Source: Desulfuromonadales bacterium (GTDB lineage Bacteria > Desulfobacterota > Desulfuromonadia > Desulfuromonadales > Geopsychrobacteraceae). Taken from it: 48,585 nt of DNA. The number at the start of each line of letters is the position of its first letter. Within the stretch, counting starts at the first letter, position 1. The DNA lies in contig JAFGEL010000046.1 of the NCBI GenBank assembly GCA_016931615.1, positions 1-48,585 on the forward strand, given 5' to 3'. Positions 33,702-42,734 of this stretch are shown here, piece by piece. The notes beneath the pieces are model-generated. The model ran no database searches. It was not told where the DNA came from and saw only the letters and a program-made list of their open reading frames with translations. The translations under genes and the position numbers were made by a program.

Positions 33702-34664
33702 ATGGATTCATGCGCAAAACAGGACATTCTGCTGGAGACCGGAACCAATGAAATGGAAATCATTGAATTTTATCTCGGGACTCAGCCCTTTGGCATCAAT
33801 GTTCAGAAACTGAAAGAGATTATCCCCTTTGATTCCGAAGCCGTCACCGTTGTGCCCGGTTGCACTGACGGCATGCTGGGGACGCTTCTGCTCAGGGGGA
33901 GTACCATCCCGTTGATTGACCTCAAATCCCACGTGGCACAGAAAGAGGCTGCTGCTGACAGTGATGTGCGCCAGGTTGTTCTGGTGTGTGAATTCAATGG
34001 GCGGATCAATGGTTTCAAAGTCGATGGGGTTAACCAGATTCACCGTGTGTCATGGGAGGATGTGCAGCCGATGGCCAGCTTTATCGATCAATTTCACCCG
34101 CGCTTTACCGGTAGCGTGAACATCGGAGGACGCGAAATTCTGATCGTTGATCTGGAGCATATTGTCGCTGAATTTGATTCCGAGTCTTCACTCGATTATG
34201 AGTTCGGTGCTCATCGGGAACAGATGCAGGAAAAAATTCCTCACACGCGGGAGCGCATGAAATTGATGATGGCGGAAGATTCTTCGCTGATCCGGGCCGG
34301 GATTGAAAAAGTTCTGCGGGCTTCAAACTACAATAATCTGGAAATTTTTGTTGACGGCCAGGATTGTTACGATCGCATCATGGAAGTCAAAAAACAGGTA
34401 GCGGAAGGGCAACCCCTGGGTGACCTGCTGAATCTGCTGATCACCGATATCGAAATGCCCAAAATGGATGGTCTGACCCTGTGCAGGAAAATCAAGGAAG
34501 ATCCTGTTCTCAAGGATGTCAAAGTTATCCTGTTTTCATCCCTGATCAATGCGCAAATGGCCGTCAAATGTGACCAGGTCGGAGCTGATGGCTATGCGAC
34601 CAAGCCCCAGATCCCCTACCTGGTAGAGATGATGGATCAACAGCTGGGACTTTCAGGAACCTGA
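33702..34664 (+). CDS. cheV: CheV-type chemotaxis protein (CheW-REC)
   Basis: This 320-residue cytoplasmic coupling protein has an N-terminal CheW domain (about 18-165) and a C-terminal receiver domain (about 186-315). The receiver residues are complete: acidic E192/D193, phosphoacceptor D249 in LITDIEMPKMDG, S279 and K301. CheV links chemoreceptors to CheA and tunes sensitivity through phosphorylation. There are no other che genes in the window, so it is an orphan. AAGGGAC lies a few nt before the ATG. Confidence 0.93.
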   Translation: MDSCAKQDILLETGTNEMEIIEFYLGTQPFGINVQKLKEIIPFDSEAVTVVPGCTDGMLGTLLLRGSTIPLIDLKSHVAQKEAAADSDVRQVVLVCEFNGRINGFKVDGVNQIHRVSWEDVQPMASFIDQFHPRFTGSVNIGGREILIVDLEHIVAEFDSESSLDYEFGAHREQMQEKIPHTRERMKLMMAEDSSLIRAGIEKVLRASNYNNLEIFVDGQDCYDRIMEVKKQVAEGQPLGDLLNLLITDIEMPKMDGLTLCRKIKEDPVLKDVKVILFSSLINAQMAVKCDQVGADGYATKPQIPYLVEMMDQQLGLSGT

Positions 34665-34716
34665 CGATCCGGAGGTCAGATTTATCAACGAAAGGTTGTC
34701 GGCTGAGGAAACGTAA

Positions 34717-35874
34717 TCAGCCGATATTCTTCTCCAGCCTCAGGCACACCTGCCCGGCGTTCTGACGGGCCTTTTCAATTTGAGCCGGAGACATTTTGTT
34801 TTCCAGCGATTCAAGTGCTTTTCGCGCATCTGCATGCCCTTTTTCAGCCGGCAGGCTGAGCCAGATGTAAGCTTTAACATAGTCTTTGGATACACCCCGC
34901 CCCAGGGCATACATGCCGCCGAGATTGTACTGGGCATCGGTATAGCCCTGTTCAACCGCCATGCTCCACCATTTGACCGCCAGGGTATCGTTCTTTTCGA
35001 CACCATAGCCGAAAACATACATGACCCCGAGATTGTACTGCGCGGCAACATGACCCTTTTCCGCCGCCAAGGTCCACCAATGGCGGGCTTGCTGATAATC
35101 CTGGGGAATTTCTTGGCTGCCGACATACATGCTGCCGAGTTGATACTGGGCATCAATATCACCCTGTTCGGCGGCTAATCCGTACCACTTGACGGCTTCA
35201 ATGGCGTCGGCATTTACCCCCTCGCCCTTGGCGTACATGAAGCCGAGATTATGCTGCGCTGAGACGTGTCCCTGTTCAGCCGCCAGGCGGCACCACCTGA
35301 AGGCCTGTACAGGGTCGGGATCGACACCCTGTCCGAAAGCATAGGCAATACCCAGGCTGAATTGAGCATCGGCATGATTCTGCAGCGCAGCACGCTGATA
35401 CCAGAAAATTGCCGCCTGCTCATCCTGTTCTACATCTTCGCCGGTTGCCAGCATCATTCCCAGGGTATACCCGGCTTCGGCGTGATTCTGGTCGGCCGCC
35501 CGGCGACACCAGCTGAGTGCTTCTGCGCGATTGACCTCCACTCCCTGACCGAACGCCAGCATCACCGCAAGTTTGTACTGGGCATCGGCATCTCCCCGTG
35601 AAGCCGCCTGGCGATACCAGAAGACGGCTTTAATATCACTCTGCGGGACCCCGTTACCCTGTTCGTAGAGGGATCCCAGGGCGAATTGTGAGCGTTGATG
35701 TCCCTGTTCGGCGGCACGCAGATACCAGTGTGCCGCCTGGTTGAAATCCTGGGGCGCACCATCTCCCAGTTCACACATCCGGGCGTAATTGTATTGCGCC
35801 TCGGCATGGCCCTGCTCGGCGGCGATGCGGTACCGGGGTTCGACAATAAAAGCGGTGTCGCTCAATTCTTTCAT
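34717..35874 (-). CDS. Sel1-like repeat protein (second copy)
   Basis: This 385-residue protein has about nine to ten Sel1 repeats of 36 residues (for example AAEQGH..AQ..LG.MY..G.GV), ending in a short helix-rich tail. It is related in design to the protein on the other side of CheV but repeats are not identical, so the copies are not recent. No signal peptide is visible. It converges with cheV, leaving 52 bp between stops. An interaction-scaffold role is inferred. Confidence 0.9.
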   Translation of the reverse strand: MKELSDTAFIVEPRYRIAAEQGHAEAQYNYARMCELGDGAPQDFNQAAHWYLRAAEQGHQRSQFALGSLYEQGNGVPQSDIKAVFWYRQAASRGDADAQYKLAVMLAFGQGVEVNRAEALSWCRRAADQNHAEAGYTLGMMLATGEDVEQDEQAAIFWYQRAALQNHADAQFSLGIAYAFGQGVDPDPVQAFRWCRLAAEQGHVSAQHNLGFMYAKGEGVNADAIEAVKWYGLAAEQGDIDAQYQLGSMYVGSQEIPQDYQQARHWWTLAAEKGHVAAQYNLGVMYVFGYGVEKNDTLAVKWWSMAVEQGYTDAQYNLGGMYALGRGVSKDYVKAYIWLSLPAEKGHADARKALESLENKMSPAQIEKARQNAGQVCLRLEKNIG

Positions 35875-35986
35875 CGGTGATCTCTGGTCTTTCGGGATGG
35901 TTGTCTTGACTGGCTGCTAAATTAGCAGAAGAAAATGATCGCTGTAAATGGTCACCCGCAGTGCTGAGCCGAAGCTGAAAAATAAA

Positions 35987-36016
35987 AAAAGAGACCGCAT
36001 GAATGCGATCTCTTTT
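35987..36016 (-). terminator. Terminator of tRNA-fMet
   Basis: A 14-bp stem (35987-36000 with 36003-36016, one G-U pair) is followed on the minus strand by a T-rich run. It lies 12 bp beyond the encoded CCA end of the tRNA. Confidence 0.85.
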
Positions 36017-36028
36017 GGGGGTTTTTAT

Positions 36029-36105
<77 letters not shown>

Positions 36106-36118
36106 ACAATGGCTGCTG

Positions 36119-36147
36119 ACCCTAACGGAATTTTTCACCAGGGTCAA
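36119..36147 (-). promoter_or_regulatory. Promoter of tRNA-fMet
   Basis: On the minus strand TTGACC (36147-36142) and TAGGGT (36124-36119) are spaced by 17 bp. The expected transcription start is a few nt before the mature 5' end at 36105. Confidence 0.6.
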
Positions 36148-36219
36148 CCCTTTTTATCCCGGTTGTGCTGTCGTGGGGATTGGTGTAGAACCAGTCAGCT
36201 AAAGAAGGTAGCCAGCTGA

Positions 36220-37275
36220 GTGAGGATTTGCGGATTGTTACAGACCCCGATTGAATTATCAGATGCTCTGAATCAGAGGCGCCGGGGAGCGCTGCTGATC
36301 GATGTGCGGACGCCGCTTGAGTTTGCCGAGACGACGATCCCCGGGGCGATCAATGTGCCGATTTTCAGTAACGAAGAGCGTGCTCTGGTGGGGACGACCT
36401 TCAAACAGCAGGGTCGAATGGTCGCCCGGCGGTTGGGTGTTGAACTGGTTTCACCCAAAATACCCGAACTGATTGAGTGGGTTGATGGCGCACGTCAGGG
36501 GCATCAGGGTCCGGTTATCGTTTTCTGCTGGCGCGGAGGGATGCGGTCTCTGGCGATCAGCTCTTTTCTTAATCTTGCCGGAATCCCGGCCCGCCAGCTT
36601 GCGGGGGGGCACAAGGGGTTTCGCAGAATGGTTGTTGACTTTTTTGAACAGCAGGAATGGCCGCCGGTGTATGTTTTGCGTGGTCTCACCGGGGTGGGGA
36701 AAACCCGGGCTTTGCATGCCCTGTCTGATCGCGGTCTGCCGGTGGTTGATCTGGAAGGTCTCGCCAATCACCGTGGCAGTGCCTTTGGAGCCCTGGGGCT
36801 TGAACCCCAGCCTTCCCAGAAGATGTTTGAAGCTCTTCTCTGGGATCGTCTCGATTGTCTGAGGGACGAAAAAATTCTCATCACCGAAGGAGAAAGTCTG
36901 CATATCGGTCGCTTAACGGTTCCCAAGCGCTTTCACCAGGCGATGCAGGTCCAGACAAGCCTGTGGCTGACGGCCTCCCTTGAAACACGGACACAGGTTA
37001 TTCTTGAAGAGTATCCGGCTCTTGATCAGTTGCGTGAACAATTTAAAAAACCGCTTGCTTCGCTGAAGGAACGGTTGGGTAAAGAGAAATTGAAAGAATT
37101 GGAAGAGTTGTTGAGTCAAGGACAATGGCAGCAACTGGTGCACGAACTGATGGTTTATTATTACGATCCCCTTTACCTTCACACCCTGCCGGAAAAACGC
37201 CTTGAAATCGCCTTGGAGCCCTTTGAGCAGGGCCTGGAAGAGATTCTCAGCACTCTGAATCGACTGACCCTCTGA
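36220..37275 (+). CDS. mnmH: tRNA 2-selenouridine synthase MnmH (SelU)
   Basis: This protein of about 351 residues converts 2-thiouridine at tRNA wobble position 34 to 2-selenouridine, using selenophosphate and a geranylated intermediate. An N-terminal rhodanese domain holds the active cysteine C103 in CWRGGMRS. A P-loop domain follows, with GLTGVGKT at 155-162. The presence of this gene implies selenophosphate synthetase elsewhere in the genome. The start may be GTG 36220 or, better served by GAGG 9 nt upstream, TTG 36235. Confidence 0.93.
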   Translation: MRICGLLQTPIELSDALNQRRRGALLIDVRTPLEFAETTIPGAINVPIFSNEERALVGTTFKQQGRMVARRLGVELVSPKIPELIEWVDGARQGHQGPVIVFCWRGGMRSLAISSFLNLAGIPARQLAGGHKGFRRMVVDFFEQQEWPPVYVLRGLTGVGKTRALHALSDRGLPVVDLEGLANHRGSAFGALGLEPQPSQKMFEALLWDRLDCLRDEKILITEGESLHIGRLTVPKRFHQAMQVQTSLWLTASLETRTQVILEEYPALDQLREQFKKPLASLKERLGKEKLKELEELLSQGQWQQLVHELMVYYYDPLYLHTLPEKRLEIALEPFEQGLEEILSTLNRLTL

Positions 37276-37328
37276 GGATTTTCTGAGCTGACAAGCTTGT
37301 CCCGGTTTGCGTCCAGGGGTATTCTTGA

Positions 37329-38639
37329 ATGGTTGAGGATCATCCGATGTCTGAGCCATTTAAAACCACAGATAAAATCTCGCCGCTGTTCATCAATCCC
37401 TTTCAGGTTGACGAAAAAGCCCCTTTCAAGCGTCATCTGAACCGTCTCGAAGTTGAGATTGCCCGGGAAGATTATCACCAGATAAAAACCGTCGAACGGC
37501 TTGAGAATTGTCCGCCTGACGACTTTTTTTCCGGGATGGTCGACTTGACCGAGCGGCTGCTGAAAACCTCGCAGAACAGCTATAATTGCCGGCTGCTGCG
37601 CGAGCACAAAATCCGTGTTTATCTCGAACGTGAGCGTTATCAGATCTACTACCGCTTGCCTTGGGGCTGTATCCGTTTTGTGCCGACCTGGTGCAATGCC
37701 CTGTTGCAGCGTTTTTTTGGCACCATTCCCCTGGATGATACCGACTGGGTGGCCTGTGACCGGGTACTGGCCGGATTTCGCTGTCAGTACCTGACCGACA
37801 ATGCCGGTGGAGCGCTGCTCCTGGAGGCGCCGGGTTGTGATCCGCAGTTACCTCTGCTGACGGTCAGTCACGGCCCCTACGATCCTCACACTCTTGAAGT
37901 GGCCCTCTATTTTCTTCGTCACGGCAAGGGCAGGGCGGCGCTGATCAACCTGGGCTTCTCCGGTCGGGAACCGCTGACGGATGAAAATCTTCACAAGCTG
38001 AAAACCTGGGGGGTGCCGCTGAATCCCAGCAATATTGATGTCATCTATCCTTATGTCGATGACGCCGGGTATCCGAACTGCTATAAACACGAAGAAAGCC
38101 TGTGCCGCTATGTGGAAAACCTCTCCGGTCCGCAACCTGACCTGATCATTGATATCCACGGTTATGTCGGGACTCACGCTCTTGACGATCGGGTGCTGGT
38201 CGGCATGGGGGGGCAGCCTCCATACCCGCAGCTGGACAGTTTGGGCGATGTAGATATACAGGGCGATCATGTGCGTCTGCGGCCTGGAAAACGGTTTAAC
38301 CGGGGACTGGAATTGGTTTGTGAGTTGACGCAGGAAATTTATGTCCAGTTGTGTCTGGGAACCCGGCGTTGCTGCCATCTGCGCTCGTCCCCGGATCTGG
38401 GGCTGGTCGGGAAAATATTTGATCCCAGCTCAGAGGTTACGAGCCTGCTGGACGGTGAGCTGAGGGGCGTTCTCAAAAAAGAAAACATTCGCTGGCTGCC
38501 GAGTGCCGGGGCCAATGCACTTCAGCGAATCCAGGCCTGTCGGCTGGGCACTCAGGCGCTGTGCCTGCATGTCGAGATTCCAACCCTGATACGGCGCCGG
38601 ATAGCGCGGGAAATGAGGCCCTCGGCAAATCGGAGCTGA
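37329..38639 (+). CDS. Uncharacterised protein, possible N-formylglutamate amidohydrolase/M14-like zinc hydrolase
   Basis: I do not recognise this 436-residue protein. The middle contains H181 in VSHGPYD, an HxxE at H187-E190 and H277 in DLIIDIHGYVG, followed near the end by LCLHVEIPTLIRR. Histidine and acidic residues of this kind, plus a final conserved E in a strand-helix turn, recall N-formylglutamate amidohydrolases and zinc carboxypeptidase relatives, but the resemblance is faint. No signal peptide is present. An ATG at 37347 with GAGG 8 nt upstream is an equally good start. It lies between mnmH and pepA on the same strand. Confidence 0.6.
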   Translation: MVEDHPMSEPFKTTDKISPLFINPFQVDEKAPFKRHLNRLEVEIAREDYHQIKTVERLENCPPDDFFSGMVDLTERLLKTSQNSYNCRLLREHKIRVYLERERYQIYYRLPWGCIRFVPTWCNALLQRFFGTIPLDDTDWVACDRVLAGFRCQYLTDNAGGALLLEAPGCDPQLPLLTVSHGPYDPHTLEVALYFLRHGKGRAALINLGFSGREPLTDENLHKLKTWGVPLNPSNIDVIYPYVDDAGYPNCYKHEESLCRYVENLSGPQPDLIIDIHGYVGTHALDDRVLVGMGGQPPYPQLDSLGDVDIQGDHVRLRPGKRFNRGLELVCELTQEIYVQLCLGTRRCCHLRSSPDLGLVGKIFDPSSEVTSLLDGELRGVLKKENIRWLPSAGANALQRIQACRLGTQALCLHVEIPTLIRRRIAREMRPSANRS

Positions 38640-38717
38640 ACTGGAATCAGCTTCGGTGACGCCTGAAGTAAGCTGAATATAAAACCTGAAAATCAATCTG
38701 ACATGAAAGGACATAGA

Positions 38718-40229
38718 ATGAAATTTTCCGTCAAGCAAGGGGCGATAACAGGGCAAAAAACCGCCTGCCTGGTGCTGGGTATTTTTGAAGGCCAGGGAAA
38801 CAAAGACTTGTCCGGACAGGTGGATCAGATCACGGATGGTGCTTATATGCGCGCTGTTCACAGTGGTGAATTTTCCGCTCGTCAAGGGCAGACCCTGCTA
38901 CTGCATTGCCCAGCAGAATCACCGGCAGAGCGTATTTTGTGTGTCGGCCTGGGGAAGGAGAGCCGCTTTACTCTTGCGCTCCTGCGCCGCACCGGCAGTG
39001 AACTGGCAAGTTTTTTAGCCGCCCGGCACATCACTCGATTTACCCTCAGCCTGGCTTCTATGGTGGTTAAAAAAACCGGCCTGGTCGGCAGCGTACAAAG
39101 CCTAACGGAAGGGATCCTGCTGGCCGACTATCGCTATGATCGCTATAAGTCTGATGATCCTGCTCAGGGGCCTGTTCTCCTGGAGCGGGCTACTCTGCTG
39201 GTGGCTTCCCGTGGGGAACTCGGAGCAGTAAAAGGCGCGATTGACGCTGCCGAAGCAATCTGTCGGGGTGTGTGCTTTGCGCGTGATCTGGTCAATGCTC
39301 CGGGGAATCTCAAGTCCCCCGAATACCTGGCTCGCCAGGCGGTGTCCATGGCCGAGAAGAACCGTATCAGAGCCAGGCTGCTTGACCGCCGAGAGCTGGA
39401 GCGGCAGGGTTTCGGCGCTCTGCTGGGCGTCGCTCAAGGGAGTGAACGTCCCCCCTACCTGATCGTTCTTGAATACCAGGGGGGCGGCTCAACGCAAAAA
39501 CCGGTTGCCCTGGTCGGTAAAGGTGTGGTCTTTGATGCCGGCGGTATTTCACTCAAACCGGCAGAAAAAATGGATGAGATGAAGATGGATATGGGTGGTG
39601 CCGCAGCGGTGCTGGGAACCATGCTTGCGGTAGCGCAATTGGGACTGCCGCTGAACCTGGTTGCAGTGATTCCAGCTGTGGAGAATATGCCTTCGGGCAC
39701 GGCGATTCGACCCGGTGATATTCTGACTTCGCTGTCGGGTAAAACGATTGAAGTGCTCAACACCGATGCTGAAGGGCGGCTGATCCTGGCCGATGTCCTG
39801 ACTTACGTCGAGCGTTTTGAACCGCGGGTGGTTATAGATCTGGCAACCCTGACCGGGGCCTGTATCATCGCCCTGGGTAACCAGGCTGCTGCGGTTCTCG
39901 GCAACCATGACGGTCTGATCCGCCAGTTGCTGAAGGCCGGCGAACGCAGTGGCGAGCGTCTCTGGCAGTTGCCGCTGTGGGCCGATTATGCCGCCCAGGT
40001 CAAGAGTGATTTTGCCGATGTCAAGAACACCGGCGGGCGGCCTGCCGGGACGATCACGGCAGCGGCCTTTCTCCAGAAGTTCGCCGATGACTATACCTGG
40101 GCGCATCTGGATATTGCCGGAATGGCTTGGCAGGACAGCAGCAAAGCCGGTCAACCCAAAGGAGGAACCGGTTTCGGCGTGCGGATATTGGTCGAATATT
40201 TACGTCGACTCAATGGCGAAAAAAAGTAG
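38718..40229 (+). CDS. pepA: Leucyl aminopeptidase (M17 family)
   Basis: This 503-residue two-metal aminopeptidase removes N-terminal Leu and other residues from peptides in the cytoplasm. The metal-binding and active-site motifs are GKGVVFDAGGISLKP, MKMDMGGAA and NTDAEGR at about 348-354. The N-terminal domain (about 1-160) is the macrodomain-like regulatory part of the family. The ATG at 38718 has AAGGA 6-7 nt upstream, so five residues of the longest frame are removed. Confidence 0.96.
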   Translation: MKFSVKQGAITGQKTACLVLGIFEGQGNKDLSGQVDQITDGAYMRAVHSGEFSARQGQTLLLHCPAESPAERILCVGLGKESRFTLALLRRTGSELASFLAARHITRFTLSLASMVVKKTGLVGSVQSLTEGILLADYRYDRYKSDDPAQGPVLLERATLLVASRGELGAVKGAIDAAEAICRGVCFARDLVNAPGNLKSPEYLARQAVSMAEKNRIRARLLDRRELERQGFGALLGVAQGSERPPYLIVLEYQGGGSTQKPVALVGKGVVFDAGGISLKPAEKMDEMKMDMGGAAAVLGTMLAVAQLGLPLNLVAVIPAVENMPSGTAIRPGDILTSLSGKTIEVLNTDAEGRLILADVLTYVERFEPRVVIDLATLTGACIIALGNQAAAVLGNHDGLIRQLLKAGERSGERLWQLPLWADYAAQVKSDFADVKNTGGRPAGTITAAAFLQKFADDYTWAHLDIAGMAWQDSSKAGQPKGGTGFGVRILVEYLRRLNGEKK

Positions 40230-40311
40230 TGCAAAAAAAACTGAATAAGAGTATAGGTCGCCAACTTTTTTCTTGAGTTACGCAAAGGAGAATGAAGATT
40301 GGACGTGGATC

Positions 40312-40767
40312 ATGGATAACAATCGGGTCGGTTGGCGGGAGTGGGTCTCTCTGCCGGAACTCAATGTTAAGCGGATCAAGGCTAAGATTGATACCGGGGC
40401 CAGGACTTCGGCCTTACATACGTTTTTTGTCGAACCTTATGAAGAGAGCGGTCGCCCGATGGTGCGTTTCGGTCTTCATCCGCTGCAAAAGAGACTCGAT
40501 GTTGAAGTGATCTGTTCCTGTCCGGTCAAGGATTACCGCGAGGTCAGCGACTCCGGCGGTCACCGCGAGATGCGCTATGTTATTGAGACGCCCGTCAAAC
40601 TGGGGGATCGTCTGTGGCCGATTGAAATGACCCTGACGAATCGTGACAATATGAAGTTTAGAATGTTGCTCGGACGGACCGCTTTGCGTGGTATGATCGT
40701 TGCTCCTGATCGTTCTTATTTATATGGCCGCCCGAGCAGATTGTTGCCGAAAGGGAAAAAAATATGA
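40312..40767 (+). CDS. RimB-like retropepsin (Zn_protease/DUF785 family)
   Basis: This 151-residue protein has the retropepsin-like motif [12 protein letters not shown] with D27 as the catalytic aspartate, and the conserved LGRTALRG segment near the C-terminus. The family (PF05618) is listed as an ATP-dependent zinc protease but has an aspartyl-protease fold. In Pseudomonas RimB acts with RimK to remove glutamate tails from ribosomal protein S6. It overlaps rimK by 4 nt (ATGA). The ATG at 40312 has only a weak ribosome site. Confidence 0.85.
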   Translation: MDNNRVGWREWVSLPELNVKRIKAKIDTGARTSALHTFFVEPYEESGRPMVRFGLHPLQKRLDVEVICSCPVKDYREVSDSGGHREMRYVIETPVKLGDRLWPIEMTLTNRDNMKFRMLLGRTALRGMIVAPDRSYLYGRPSRLLPKGKKI

Positions 40768-41669
40768 AAATTGCGGTTTTATCGAGAAATCCCAAGCTTT
40801 ATTCGACCCGCCGTCTGGTCGAGGCCGGAGCTGAGCTGGGGCACGAAATGAGGGTGATTGATCCGCTGCGCTGTTATATGACGATTGCCAGTCAGCGGCC
40901 AACCATCCACTACAAAGGGGAAGAACTGATGGGGTTCGATGCCGTCATTCCGCGGATCGGGGCTTCTATCACCTTTTACGGCACGGCGGTCGCACGGCAG
41001 TTCGAGATGATGGGCGTTTATAACGTCAATGAATCGGTGGCGATCAGCCGCTCGCGCGACAAATTACGCAGTCTGCAGCTTTTGGCGCGTAAGGGGGTCG
41101 GTCTGCCGGTCACCGGTTTTGCTCATTCAACCATGTACACCAACGACCTGATTGATCAGGTTGGCGGGGCACCACTGGTGATCAAACTGCTGGAAGGTAC
41201 CCAGGGGATTGGGGTCGTTCTGGCGGAAACGCGCAAGGCCGGTGAAAGCGTTATCGAAGCATTCCGTGGGCTGAATGCCAATATTCTCGTCCAGGAATTC
41301 ATCGGGGAAGCCCAGGGGGCCGACATTCGTTGTCTGGTCGTGGGCGATAAGGTTGTTGCGGCCATGAAGCGCCAGGGCAAGGAAGGTGAATTCCGTTCGA
41401 ACCTGCATCGTGGCGGCCATGCCAGTATCGCACGTCTGACTCCCGAAGAAAGGTTGACAGCCGTTCGGGCCGCTAAAATTATGGGGCTGAATGTTGCCGG
41501 GGTGGACCTGCTGCGTTCTAATCACGGGCCGGTCATCATGGAGGTCAACTCGTCGCCGGGCCTGGAGGGCATCGAAACAGCGACGGAAAAAGATGTTGCC
41601 GGGATGATCATCAAATTTATCGAAAAACAGGCGAAACCGGGGAACACCCGTACTCGGGGCAGGGGATGA
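40764..41669 (+). CDS. rimK: RimK-type ATP-grasp alpha-L-glutamate ligase
   Basis: This 301-residue ATP-grasp ligase has the RimK pattern: an N-terminal domain (about 1-95) with [19 protein letters not shown], followed by the ATP-grasp domain. The latter has [17 protein letters not shown] and the metal-binding [27 protein letters not shown]. coli RimK adds glutamates to the C-terminus of ribosomal protein S6. The flanking 4-nt overlaps with the RimB-like and AstE-like genes show a coupled three-gene unit. Confidence 0.92.
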   Translation: MKIAVLSRNPKLYSTRRLVEAGAELGHEMRVIDPLRCYMTIASQRPTIHYKGEELMGFDAVIPRIGASITFYGTAVARQFEMMGVYNVNESVAISRSRDKLRSLQLLARKGVGLPVTGFAHSTMYTNDLIDQVGGAPLVIKLLEGTQGIGVVLAETRKAGESVIEAFRGLNANILVQEFIGEAQGADIRCLVVGDKVVAAMKRQGKEGEFRSNLHRGGHASIARLTPEERLTAVRAAKIMGLNVAGVDLLRSNHGPVIMEVNSSPGLEGIETATEKDVAGMIIKFIEKQAKPGNTRTRGRG

Positions 41670-42697
41670 AACGTGCTGTTCCTTTTAAGTTCGGCGGTGT
41701 CGTCATCAAGCCTGGTGAACGGGCGACCGTCGAGCTGCCGATGGCGCGGCTCTATACCAGTAATGAAATGACCCTGCCGGTTCAGGTTGTCCACGGCCGC
41801 AATGCCGGGCCGGTTATTTTTGTCAGTGCTGCTGTTCATGGTGATGAGATCAACGGGGTGGAAATCATTCGGCGTTTGCTGGCCAGTCGCACCCTGAAAA
41901 ACTTACGCGGCACAGTGCTGGCAATTCCAGTGGTGAATCCCTTCGGTTTTATCCAGCGTTCTCGTTATCTTCCTGACCGCCGCGACTTGAACCGTTCTTT
42001 TCCCGGATCAACCAAGGGATCCCTGGCCGGACGTCTCGCCCATTTGTTTATGACCGAAATAGCCAGACGCAGTGATTTTGGTATTGACTTGCATACGGGC
42101 TCTAATTTCCGCAGCAACCTGCCGCAGATTCGGGCCAGCCTTGATGATCCGAAAACCATTGAGCTGGCTTCAGCGTTTGGGGCTCCGATTGTTGTGCCTT
42201 CTGAAATGCGCGAGGGTTCTTTACGAGAGTCTGTTGCTGCTCTGGGTAAGCCGGTGCTGGTTTTTGAAGGCGGTGAAGCGCTTTATTTTAACGAATCCGT
42301 CATTCGCACAGGACTGCGGGGGGTGGTCAGGCTGTTACGGCATACCGGAATGCTGCCGGCGAGTCACAGGGCAAAACCCCGGGAATCAATCATCACCAAC
42401 CGGACCAGTTGGGTGCGTGCCGGCATCAGTGGTGTCTTTTCGCGCAAAGTTCAGCTCGGCGGGTTTGTCAAGAAAGGGGCCGTACTCGGGACCGTCAGCG
42501 ATCCGCTCGGTGACGAGCGCGAAACGATCCATGCGCCCTTTACCGGAGTGGTGATCGGCCAACTGAATCTGCCTCTGGCCCATGAAGGCGATGCTCTCAT
42601 TCATCTGGCCAGGGTTCCCGATCCGGATGAGGCTGAAGAGGCATTGGATGAATATACCTCGTCCCTGACCTACGAAGACTTCGGGCTGGAGCGCTGA
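41666..42697 (+). CDS. Succinylglutamate desuccinylase/aspartoacylase family protein
   Basis: This 343-residue zinc hydrolase of the AstE/AspA family (M14-like fold) cleaves N-acyl or amide bonds of acidic amino acids. Zinc ligands are H58 and E61 in HGDE and H143 in DLHTG; the substrate motif [11 protein letters not shown] is at 104-114. A C-terminal barrel-like region (about 250-320) is typical. It overlaps rimK by 4 nt, so it may trim or recycle products of the ligase (inference). Confidence 0.88.
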   Translation: MKRAVPFKFGGVVIKPGERATVELPMARLYTSNEMTLPVQVVHGRNAGPVIFVSAAVHGDEINGVEIIRRLLASRTLKNLRGTVLAIPVVNPFGFIQRSRYLPDRRDLNRSFPGSTKGSLAGRLAHLFMTEIARRSDFGIDLHTGSNFRSNLPQIRASLDDPKTIELASAFGAPIVVPSEMREGSLRESVAALGKPVLVFEGGEALYFNESVIRTGLRGVVRLLRHTGMLPASHRAKPRESIITNRTSWVRAGISGVFSRKVQLGGFVKKGAVLGTVSDPLGDERETIHAPFTGVVIGQLNLPLAHEGDALIHLARVPDPDEAEEALDEYTSSLTYEDFGLER

Positions 42698-42720
42698 GGT
42701 CGGGTCGCAAGATAAATAGA

Positions 42721-42734
42721 GGAGATCCTTCTCC
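42721..42734 (+). promoter_or_regulatory. corA ribosome-site hairpin
   Basis: The Shine-Dalgarno GGAGA (42721-42725) can pair with TCTCC (42730-42734) immediately before the corA ATG, loop TCCT. This 5-bp hairpin may lower corA translation. It is short, so its effect is uncertain. Confidence 0.35.
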
